Shown in pieces: positions 1 to 5,075 of a DNA stretch of 5,075 bases. Made by a program: the position numbers and the translations under genes. Under the pieces are notes generated by a model, which was given only the letters and a program-made list of their open reading frames with translations, searched no databases and had not been told where the DNA came from. Origin of the DNA: Desulfobacteraceae bacterium (lineage in GTDB: Bacteria > Desulfobacterota > Desulfobacteria > Desulfobacterales > Desulfobacteraceae); the NCBI GenBank assembly GCA_030638935.1, contig DAOWDR010000347.1, forward strand, positions 1 through 5,075. Reading direction: 5' to 3'. Every line of letters starts with the position of its first letter. The first letter of the stretch is position 1.

Positions 1-108
1 ATTCCCAGGCAGGAAGCAATTAACGAAGTTGAAAACCCAGACCCCCAAAAAAACAAAGAAGAAATTGCTAAAAAAAAGGGGTCTTTTTTTAAAAAAATCT
101 TTGGTTAA
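1..108 (+). CDS. 3' end of an unidentified protein (partial, cut by left edge)
   Basis: Frame 1 is open from the first base to a TAA at 106-108 and gives 35 residues. The fragment is hydrophilic and charged, with an Asn/Glu/Pro-rich stretch, then a lysine cluster, ending in the basic, aromatic tail GSFFKKIFG. A Lys/Phe tail of this kind is a common way for bacterial proteins to end, and the codons look natural. Frame 2 is also open here (to a TAA at about position 124), so the frame choice is a judgement based on residue composition. No domain can be recognised, so no function is given. Its position upstream of hcp on the same strand suggests another T6SS-locus gene, but that is inference. 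The sigma-54 promoter downstream implies hcp does not depend only on this gene's transcript. Confidence 0.5.
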   Translation: MPRQEAINEVENPDPQKNKEEIAKKKGSFFKKIFG

Positions 109-162
109 CAACCAATTGACATAAAATAAACATAAAGACCGGCGCCATATTTTCGACCAAGC

Positions 163-172
163 CCAATATTGG
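163..172. promoter_or_regulatory. 10-bp palindrome, possible activator-binding site
   Basis: CCAATATTGG is a perfect 10-bp palindrome centred at 167.5. That is about 75 bp upstream of the start point predicted from the sigma-54 promoter at 217-232. It is loosely flanked by TTTCG (151-155) and CGAAA (176-180). Sigma-54 promoters need an upstream enhancer-binding protein, whose sites are usually inverted repeats some 80-150 bp upstream, so the location is roughly suitable. The role is inferred from position and symmetry only; a 10-bp AT-centred palindrome can arise by chance. Confidence 0.25.
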
Positions 173-216
173 AACCGAAAGGGCGGAGCTATGCAAAAGC
201 TAGAGAAATCGTTCAA

Positions 217-232
217 TGGCTTCTGATTTGCA
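217..232 (+). promoter_or_regulatory. Sigma-54 (RpoN) -24/-12 promoter for hcp
   Basis: The sequence TGGC-N7-TTGCA has the -24 GG at 218-219 and the -12 GC at 230-231, exactly ten bases apart. This matches the RpoN consensus TGGCACG-N4-TTGCW at the TGGC and TTGCA blocks; the middle ACG is not matched. Transcription would start near 243, giving a leader of about 133 nt before the hcp ATG. Sigma-54 with a bacterial enhancer-binding protein such as VasH is known to drive hcp and vgrG operons in several T6SS-bearing bacteria, so motif and context agree. No convincing sigma-70 promoter competes nearby. Confidence 0.72.
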
Positions 233-282
233 GGACCAAAAATATAGGTTCCCTTCCATTAAGTGTGAATATGAATGATCTG

Positions 283-300
283 GCGATTGATTTCAATCGC
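283..300 (+). other. Leader hairpin 1 (7-bp stem)
   Basis: GCGATTG (283-289) pairs perfectly with CAATCGC (294-300) around a 4-nt loop. It lies inside the predicted 5' leader of hcp, about 40 nt after the predicted start point. No T-run follows, so it is unlikely to be an intrinsic terminator. Transcript stabilisation or translational control are possible roles but are inferred. Confidence 0.4.
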
Positions 301-310
301 TAATACCTTT

Positions 311-344
311 GGGATGCTTACAGAGTAACCGTTTCTTGCATCCC
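311..344 (+). other. Leader hairpin 2 (7-bp GC-rich stem), just upstream of the hcp RBS
   Basis: GGGATGC (311-317) is perfectly complementary to GCATCCC (338-344), enclosing 20 nt. The loop itself can form a small TTAC/GTAA stem (318-321 with 325-328). The helix ends 16 nt before the Shine-Dalgarno of hcp, leaving the ribosome site single-stranded. It may protect the abundant hcp mRNA from 5' decay or form part of a regulatory leader. No T-tract suitable for termination follows. The structure is visible; the function is inferred. Confidence 0.45.
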
Positions 345-360
345 TAAATAAACTTTTATT

Positions 361-367
361 AAGGAGG
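361..367 (+). promoter_or_regulatory. Strong Shine-Dalgarno of hcp
   Basis: AAGGAGG lies 8 nt before the ATG at 376, a near-perfect anti-16S match at ideal spacing. It fixes the hcp start and fits the high expression expected of a tube subunit. Confidence 0.85.
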
Positions 368-375
368 ATTTACCT

Positions 376-867
376 ATGGCTTCTGATACTTTTTTACAAA
401 TCGACGATATTAAGGGTGAAAGTACGGACAAAGGGCATGAAAATTGGATTGAGATCCTTTCTTTTAACTGGGGCGTATCCCAGATGGCGTCGGGAAGTGC
501 AAGTTCCTCAGGTGGAGGATCATCACAGCGGGCTGATTTTCAGGATCTGTCCATTGTAAAGGAACTGGACAGCTCATCGCCGCTGCTGAACAAGGCATGC
601 TGGGGCGGACAACATATTGGTAAGGTGACACTGGAGCTTAACCGGGCAGCGGGTGAAAAACGCCAGAAATACATGGAATATGTAATGGAAAATGTTATTA
701 TTAGTTCCGTCAGCATCGGTGGTGGCGGCGGCGGGGTTCCAACGGAATCAGTGACGTTTAATTACGGGAAAATTACAACCACTTATACAAAACAGGCTCG
801 CAAGGGCGGCGGCGGTGCCGGAGAAGTGCCTGCCGGGTGGGACTTAGAGGGTAATGATCACTGCTAG
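376..867 (+). CDS. hcp: Hcp, T6SS tube protein (TssD)
   Basis: This 163-residue protein has the usual length and signatures of the Hcp family (T6SS effector Hcp1/DUF796). Visible are the opening strand FLQIDDIKGES (residues 6-16), the hallmark NWIEILSFNWGV (23-34), a Ser/Gly-rich loop (39-50), the core around ENVIISSVSIG (105-115), PTESVTFNYGKI (122-133) and the GWDLEGN tail (154-160). Hcp forms hexameric rings that stack into the inner T6SS tube, is expelled with the VgrG tip, and can carry small effectors in its lumen. There is no signal peptide, as expected for a cytoplasm-assembled component. The start is fixed by AAGGAGG at 361-367. The gene ends in TAG, followed in frame by TGA at 877-879. 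Two glycine runs (115-120 and 144-147) are encoded by GGN repeats. A sigma-54 promoter and structured leader lie upstream, and a strong stem-loop lies downstream. Identity is secure. Confidence 0.95.
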   Translation: MASDTFLQIDDIKGESTDKGHENWIEILSFNWGVSQMASGSASSSGGGSSQRADFQDLSIVKELDSSSPLLNKACWGGQHIGKVTLELNRAAGEKRQKYMEYVMENVIISSVSIGGGGGGVPTESVTFNYGKITTTYTKQARKGGGGAGEVPAGWDLEGNDHC

Positions 868-893
868 TATGCGGGTTGAATTTCTCAATAATC

Positions 894-922
894 AGCCCCC
901 CTTTCTTTTAAAGGGGGGGGCT
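894..922 (+). terminator. GC-rich stem-loop after hcp (possible attenuator or 3' mRNA stabiliser)
   Basis: AGCCCCCCTTT (894-904) pairs with AAAGGGGGGGGCT (910-922) across a 5-nt loop, with six C facing eight G, so two G bulge. It begins 27 bases after the hcp stop codon and ends 31 bases before the next ATG. The stem is very stable, but it is followed by CTTAGCAG rather than a T-run. A full Rho-independent terminator is therefore doubtful. More likely it causes partial termination or protects the hcp 3' end, letting the tube subunit outnumber downstream products. That role is inference. Confidence 0.5.
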
Positions 923-953
923 TAGCAGATGATCCACAGACTGACCTAAGTCC

Positions 954-1859
954 ATGATAATTCATAACACTGTCCGGTTAAGACAGGAGCACAAATGTTT
1001 TGTCTGCGGTGAGCCTGCTCATTCTTTCTCACCAAATTCAGAGCCCGTATGTCTCAAAGCTGATTGCCGGCTTGTGCTCATTAGAAAAAAACAGCTGAGT
1101 GACTCTTCCTATAAATTATTTTTTTCTCTTCAAGCCGCACAGATTAAAAAGACCACTGAACTTGTCAAATTAAGGGAAAAAAGACTGGCAATAAAAAGGG
1201 ATACGGAAAAAAAAGAAAATCTATCCTGCTGGGAAAAAGCCATAAATCCTGATTGCGGTTATGATCCGGAACAGTATCCCTATGCTGTTGTTCCTAGCAA
1301 TTTAAAGAAGATAACAAGACTTCCAAAAAAAAGAAAAGCTATTTTTCGCAAAACACTTTACCACCTTATTAATGAGAGCCTTTCGGAAGGCGAGGGAAAT
1401 CAAGATGAAAACAGCCGCCAAAATGAGGTCCTGGAAAATGATTCTCCTTTTGAGGCAAAGGCCTGTTCTATCTGCAGCGGCGGTTGCTGCTGCATAGGTG
1501 AGGAACATGCCTTTCTGAAAAAAGAAACAATTTTTCATTACATGTCCGGACATCCTGATCAAACACCGGCCCAGGTGGTGGCGTCGTATATGAAATGTCT
1601 GCCGGAAAAATCTTTTGAAAATTCATGTGTGAACCACACAAAAACAGGCTGCACTTTGCCCCGGGACATGCGGTCACACGTCTGCAATAATTACTTATGT
1701 GACCCTTTGAATAAGCTGCGGAAGCTGTTCGCCCAAACACCTTTACCAAAAGGCGTATTTTTTATCAGTCGTGCTCAAAACAACTGGAAAAAAGACGACC
1801 CGGATTTTGATAACCGTATTGTGGGATCAGTGCTGATATCCAGGGGTGACCTATGTTAA
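954..1859 (+). CDS. Cys-rich putative metal- or Fe-S-binding protein (zinc ribbon plus YkgJ-like domain)
   Basis: This 301-residue cytoplasmic protein has no signal peptide or membrane segment. The N-terminus has a zinc-ribbon-like C-x2-C-x14-C-x4-C pattern (Cys15, 18, 33, 38). Residues about 55-90 are Lys/Glu-rich and probably helical, and about 141-168 is an acidic linker. The C-terminal region has C-x2-C-x3-CCC (Cys171, 174, 178-180) followed by GEEHAFL, then Cys215, Cys225, Cys233, Cys244 and Cys249. The order SC-x7-C-x5-RDMRSHVC-x4-C resembles the YkgJ/CxxCxxCC family (putative zinc- or iron-chelating domain), where Cys clusters flank an Arg-Pro motif, but spacing differs and the assignment is tentative. 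The ATG at 954 has only a poor Shine-Dalgarno (CCTAAG), and an in-frame TGA at 942-944 bars a longer start. It lies between hcp and the sheath-like gene, 36 bp before the latter, so it may be co-transcribed. It is not a core T6SS subunit I know; accessory, regulatory or cargo roles are all open. Confidence 0.6.
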   Translation: MIIHNTVRLRQEHKCFVCGEPAHSFSPNSEPVCLKADCRLVLIRKKQLSDSSYKLFFSLQAAQIKKTTELVKLREKRLAIKRDTEKKENLSCWEKAINPDCGYDPEQYPYAVVPSNLKKITRLPKKRKAIFRKTLYHLINESLSEGEGNQDENSRQNEVLENDSPFEAKACSICSGGCCCIGEEHAFLKKETIFHYMSGHPDQTPAQVVASYMKCLPEKSFENSCVNHTKTGCTLPRDMRSHVCNNYLCDPLNKLRKLFAQTPLPKGVFFISRAQNNWKKDDPDFDNRIVGSVLISRGDLC

Positions 1860-1895
1860 TTTTGAGGTGCTTTAAAACCTGTTCAGGGGAGAATT

Positions 1896-3428
1896 ATGCC
1901 AGAGCCCATCTCATTTGGTGAACTTGATTTCAACCTTGTTGCTTCCATGGGCAAGGCCCATGGCGTACATGAATCTGAAACGCACTTCCGTATACTTCTA
2001 ATGGGGGATTTCAGCGGCCGGGCAAACCGAGGCCAGGACTCTGCGGGTGCCGCATTGACAAATTTGCAACCCCTTGTGGTGGACCGGGATAATTTTGATA
2101 CCCTATTCGCAAAACTTGGGGTTCAGATTCATTTGTCTATGGGAGAAAAACCCCCTCCTGTTTGTATCTCATTCTCCGAGTTGGATGATTTTCACCCTGA
2201 TGCACTTTATAGTCGACTCCCTGTCTTCCAGGCACTGAAAGAAACCAGAGAAAGCCTGAAAGACCCGTCAGCTTTTGCTGTCTTTACCGAAGAGTTGCTC
2301 AAAGCGCCGTCTTTGGAAAAAGAAACCCAATTGCCGGAGTCTGTCAGCGTACAACCCTCGGGGGATCTGCTGGATCAGATCATCGAAAAAAGCCAATTTG
2401 AAGACCAGCAGACTAGTCCTGCAAAATCTTCAACCCAGTGGGATTCTTTTTTGCACAGTATTGTCAAGCCGCATCTTGTTCCAAAGGCCCATCCCAGACA
2501 GGAAGAGATGATTGATGCCGTGGATGCTGCGGCAAGTGAGCTGATGCAGATGATTTTGCACCATGAAAATTTTCAGGCTCTGGAGGCTGGGTGGAGAGGA
2601 CTTGATTTTCTTGTTTCACGACTTGAAACAGACAGCCAACTCAAGCTTTTTATACTTGATGCAGCAAAGACAGAGGTTGCAGCAGACCTTACGGCAGCCG
2701 ATGACCTGTGCCGCACGGGTCTGTACAAAATATGCGTTGAGCATTCGGGAACAGCCGGGGGGCAGCCCTGGGCTGTTATTGCGGGCAACTACACCTTTGA
2801 AAAGCAAAACAAAGAGATGGAACTGCTTGGCCGAATAGCAAAGATTGCAAAAGCCGCCGGAACTTGTTTTATTACCGCAGCCGGGGACAGGTTTCTATGT
2901 GAAAACAGTCTTGCAGAAACACCTGATCCAGATGACTGGCAGCCTTGTTCAGATCAGGAAATTGAAACGAACTGGCAGGCTTTGCAGCACCTTCCTGAAG
3001 CTGTAAATATAGGCCTTGGTTTGCCCCGTTTTCTGTTGCGCTTGCCCTATGGCGTTGACACAGAGCCTATGGATGCTTTTAACTTTGAGGAAATGCCGAT
3101 TCCCCCTGTACACGGGAATTATCTATGGGGAAACCCCTGTTTTGCCCTCATACTTCTGCTGGGTCAGGCGTTCAGCATGCATGGCCGGCAGATGCAGCCG
3201 GACTCTGTTCTGGAAATCAACTCCCTGCCGCTTCATGTTTATAAGGAAGAAGGCGAATCCCATCTGAAACCCTGTGCTGAAATCCTGCTCAGTCACCGTG
3301 GGGCCGAACAGATTATGAAAAAAGGGCTGATGCCGCTGCTCTCTTTTCTTAACCAGGATATGGTGCGGCTTGGCCGGTTCCAGTCCATTGCCGACCCCCT
3401 CAGTCGGCTTTCCGGACCCTGGCAATAA
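1896..3428 (+). CDS. tssC: T6SS contractile-sheath protein: TssC-like with TssB-like N-terminus
   Basis: The 510-residue protein has sheath signatures from two families. Residues 31-42 (FRILLMGDFSGR), 62-68 (VDRDNFD) and 96-105 (LDDFHPDALY) resemble the small sheath subunit TssB/VipA. After a Gln/Ser-rich linker (about 140-180), residues 220-236, with HHENFQALEAGWRGL inside, are the classic TssC/VipB (EvpB) motif. It is followed by LPRFLLRLPYG (376-386), YLWGNP (409-414) and KPCAEI (458-463). TssB and TssC normally form the contractile sheath around the Hcp tube, recycled by ClpV. Here a separate TssB is not visible, and the TssC part (about 310 residues) is shorter than a standard 490-500-residue TssC. 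It may be a sheath paralogue or accessory protein rather than the main subunit. AGGGGAG at 1885-1891 lies 4 nt before the ATG. The gene ends with tandem TAA TAA. Family membership is clear; the exact role is inferred. Confidence 0.82.
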   Translation: MPEPISFGELDFNLVASMGKAHGVHESETHFRILLMGDFSGRANRGQDSAGAALTNLQPLVVDRDNFDTLFAKLGVQIHLSMGEKPPPVCISFSELDDFHPDALYSRLPVFQALKETRESLKDPSAFAVFTEELLKAPSLEKETQLPESVSVQPSGDLLDQIIEKSQFEDQQTSPAKSSTQWDSFLHSIVKPHLVPKAHPRQEEMIDAVDAAASELMQMILHHENFQALEAGWRGLDFLVSRLETDSQLKLFILDAAKTEVAADLTAADDLCRTGLYKICVEHSGTAGGQPWAVIAGNYTFEKQNKEMELLGRIAKIAKAAGTCFITAAGDRFLCENSLAETPDPDDWQPCSDQEIETNWQALQHLPEAVNIGLGLPRFLLRLPYGVDTEPMDAFNFEEMPIPPVHGNYLWGNPCFALILLLGQAFSMHGRQMQPDSVLEINSLPLHVYKEEGESHLKPCAEILLSHRGAEQIMKKGLMPLLSFLNQDMVRLGRFQSIADPLSRLSGPWQ

Positions 3429-3476
3429 TAACAGATCCAGATCAGCATTCTAAAATCAAGTTTTACTTAGAGCTAA

Positions 3477-3484
3477 TTTTTTTT
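3477..3484 (+). terminator. T8 tract after the sheath gene, weak terminator candidate
   Basis: Eight T residues follow only weak AT-rich potential stems (TAAAA-TCAAG-TTTTA just upstream, and TTAG/CTAA). The better GC hairpin, GCCGAC/GTCGGC at 3390-3408, lies inside the end of the coding region, about 70 nt before the T tract, and is too far away to act with it. Termination here is possible but weakly supported. The 131-bp gap to vgrG suggests a transcriptional break or a separate promoter. Confidence 0.2.
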
Positions 3485-3511
3485 GTCCCAACTTCATTAC
3501 GACGTTTTATT
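3483..3511 (+). promoter_or_regulatory. Weak sigma-70-like promoter candidate before vgrG
   Basis: TTGTCC (3483-3488) and TTTATT (3506-3511) are 17 bp apart, each matching four of six consensus bases. The start would fall near 3518, about 40 nt before the vgrG ATG. Such matches are common by chance in AT-rich DNA, and no sigma-54 box is seen in this gap. Confidence 0.2.
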
Positions 3512-3559
3512 CATGACGCTGGTTAAATATTAGTTTTTGAAGAAAAAAGGTGGAATATT

Positions 3560-5075
3560 ATGCCTATTACACAAGATAATCGAAAGTTACGAATTGCTAC
3601 ACCGCTGGAGGATAACGCTGTGGTGCTGTCATCTTTTTCAGGAAACGAAGGCCTTTCTGTTCCTTTCTCCTTTGAACTGAACCTTGTGTCGGAAAGCGAT
3701 TCCATCGCATTTGAAGAGATTATCGGAAATAATATTACAATTTCCATTGGTGAAGAAGAAGCCAGCGCACGTTTTTTTAATGGAATCGTATCTCGGTTTT
3801 CCTAGGACAGCGGTACAGGGGATACCGGTTTGGCGCATTATTCGGCAACCGTGGTTCCGTGGTTTTGGCTGCTGTCCAAGACTAGCAATTCCAGGATCTT
3901 TCAGGATAAATCCGTTCCGGATATCGTGGAGGAGCTTTTTACCGAAAAAGGATTCAATGATTTCAGGATGGATCTGGATGGAACCTTTGAGCCAAAAGAA
4001 TACTGCGTACAGTATGCTGAAACAGACTTTAATTTTGTTTCCAGGCTATTGGAACAGGAAGGCATATTTTATTTTTTTGAACACGAAAACAGCACCCACA
4101 CAATGGTTCTTGGGGACTCGCCCGGTAAACATCCAGTTTGCCCCATGAATGAATCTGTTATATATCGCTCTGGACCTATAGGGGGAAGCGTTCGGGAAAC
4201 TGTTATTACCGACCTTGACAAATGGCAGGAGATCCGGATCGGCAAGTATACGGTAAATGACTTTAATTTTGAGTTACCGAACAACGATTTGCTGGTTGGG
4301 GTTGAAAATCAAACCCCCCTGGGGCCCGGGGTGCTTGAAGTGTATGATTTTCCTGCAGAATACAAGACAAGGGCGGAAGGAGAAAGGCTGGCCAATATAC
4401 GGATGCAGGCAGAGGAGGTGCGAACGACCTCCTTTTCTGGATCCAGTACCTGCAGAGGATTTACAGGTGGACACAAGTATAATCTTTCCAGTGGTCATTA
4501 CCGAGATGAGATGAATGGGGAGACATATGTGCTGACTTCCGTGAATCATAGAGCTTCTGAGCCTGCTGGCGGCTCAACAGCTGCGGGCGGATCATCGTTT
4601 CTCTATACAAATAAATTTACATGCGTCCCTTTTGATGTGCCGTACCGGCCGGCTTTTATTACACCCAAACCAATGATTCCAGGGGTTCAGACCGCTATTG
4701 TTGTGGGTCCTGTTGGTGAGCAGATTCATACGGACGAATATGGCAGAGTCAAGGTCCAGTTTCCCTGGGACCGGGCTCGGCAGTTCAATGAGGATAGTTC
4801 CTGCTGGATTCGTGTCAGCCAGACCCAGGCTGGGACAGGGTGGGGTGCCATGTTTCTTCCACGCATTGGACAGGAAGCTATTGTGGATTTTCTTGAGGGT
4901 GACCCTGACAGGCCTATTATCACCGGCTGTGTTTATAACGGGCTCAACACGCCGCCCTACTCCCTTCCTGACGAAAAGACAAAATCAACCATAAAGACCA
5001 TATCTGTTCCGGATAACGGGGGGACAAATGAACTCCGTTTTGAGGACGCAGCAGACGAAGAGCAGATTTTGATTC
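3560..5075 (+). CDS. vgrG: VgrG, T6SS spike (TssI), interrupted by in-frame TAG; cut by right edge
   Basis: AAGGTGG (3547-3553) lies 6 nt before the ATG. The frame runs 81 codons, meets TAG at 3803-3805, then stays open in the same frame for 423 complete codons to the window edge, so this is one gene with a single nonsense codon and no frameshift. Counting TAG as residue 82, the gp27-like region includes PFSFELNLVSES (about 35-46), FNGIVSRFS (73-81), VVPWFWLL (about 98-105), FQDKSVPDIVEELF (114-127) and ETDFNFVSRLLEQEGIFYFF (154-173). The gp5-like OB-fold includes HTDEYGRVKVQFPWDR (390-405), MFLPRIGQE (431-439) and GDPDRPIITG (447-456). All are typical of VgrG, which trimerises as the puncturing tip on the Hcp tube and carries effectors. 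The usual length is over 600 residues, so the beta-helix and any effector domain lie beyond the window. If TAG terminates, only a useless 81-residue fragment is made; if read through, a normal spike results. Confidence 0.88.
3803..3805 (+). other. In-frame amber (TAG) codon within vgrG
   Basis: TAG replaces codon 82, immediately after FNGIVSRFS and before DSGTGD. From memory of VgrG proteins, this position often holds Gln (FNGIVSRFSQ), one C-to-T transition away (CAG to TAG). No other stop occurs in this frame through 5075. Candidate explanations are a recent nonsense mutation, a sequence error, amber suppression, or pyrrolysine insertion. Confidence 0.9.

Noticed and set aside
116..121. TTGACA as a sigma-70 -35 box
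   Set aside because: It is a perfect hexamer, but no acceptable -10 hexamer lies 15-19 bp downstream; the expected place reads CCGGCG.
151..236. Possible GEMM-type (c-di-GMP) riboswitch, suggested by a GAAA loop in ACCGAAAGGG and a nearby GCAAAAGC
   Set aside because: The conserved GGGACGCAAAGCC-like core and the tetraloop-receptor arm do not align, and the region lies upstream of the predicted sigma-54 start, so it would not be in the hcp transcript.
216..278. Short ORF starting MASDLQDQ in the upstream region
   Set aside because: Only 20 codons, no Shine-Dalgarno, and its start overlaps the sigma-54 promoter, so it would not be transcribed from it.
271..303. 10-codon ORF (MNDLAIDFNR) in the hcp leader
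   Set aside because: No clear ribosome-binding site and no run of regulatory codons; the hairpin at 283-300 explains the sequence as well.
1302..1749. Minus-strand ORFs of 86 and 93 codons opposite the Cys-rich gene
   Set aside because: No recognisable motifs or start signals, and they overlap the better-supported + strand gene.
3790..3830. Frameshift as the cause of the vgrG interruption
   Set aside because: The conserved motifs before and after the TAG are in the same frame, so a single-codon stop explains the break without an indel.
3830..3968. Re-initiation inside vgrG (TTG at 3830, GTG at 3851 or ATG at 3968) giving a shorter functional VgrG
   Set aside because: No convincing Shine-Dalgarno precedes these codons, and the product would lack the first part of the gp27-like domain needed for the spike base.
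3684..4148. 154-residue ORF in another + frame crossing the vgrG TAG
   Set aside because: It has no VgrG similarity and overlaps the frame that carries all conserved motifs; it is a shadow.
4316..4331. CCCCTGGGGCCCGGGG inverted repeat inside vgrG
   Set aside because: It encodes the expected Pro/Gly turn (TPLGPG) and is most simply explained by codon content.
1..5075. tRNA, rRNA, CRISPR array, insertion sequence or attachment site
   Set aside because: No cloverleaf, regularly spaced repeats, transposase motifs or terminal inverted repeats were seen on reading both strands.

Overview
The window looks like part of a type VI secretion system (T6SS) locus from a Gram-negative bacterium, with all recognisable genes on the + strand. 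The moderate base composition, the Hcp/VgrG sequence types, the sigma-54-type promoter and the Cys-rich accessory protein would fit a deltaproteobacterial (Desulfobacterota) sulfate reducer or relative. That taxonomic guess is inference only; no marker gene is present.

Layout. Positions 1-108 hold the last 35 codons of an unidentified upstream gene. Positions 109-375 are non-coding. They contain a 10-bp palindrome, a very good -24/-12 (sigma-54) promoter at 217-232, two hairpins in the predicted 5' leader, and a strong Shine-Dalgarno sequence. hcp (tssD, the tube protein) is at 376-867. A GC-rich stem-loop at 894-922 separates it from a 301-residue Cys-rich protein (954-1859) with an N-terminal zinc-ribbon-like motif and a C-terminal YkgJ/CxxCxxCC-like metal-binding region. 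Next is a 510-residue sheath protein (1896-3428) that joins a short TssB-like N-terminus to a compact TssC-like C-terminus. After a 131-bp gap, vgrG (tssI, the spike) starts at 3560 and runs off the right edge.

How the genes fit together. Hcp rings form the inner tube, TssB/TssC-type subunits form the contractile sheath, and VgrG caps the tube as the puncturing tip. The window therefore supplies tube, sheath-like and tip parts, plus an unexplained Cys-rich protein between tube and sheath genes. Sigma-54 control of hcp is a known T6SS regulatory scheme.

The most striking point is a single in-frame TAG at codon 82 of vgrG. The same frame then stays open, with clear VgrG motifs, for 423 further complete codons to the window edge. 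From memory of the family, homologues often have glutamine here, so a CAG-to-TAG transition is the simplest origin. Whether this is a fresh nonsense mutation, a sequencing error, or a UAG that is read through (amber suppression or pyrrolysine) cannot be decided from the window, but it is testable.
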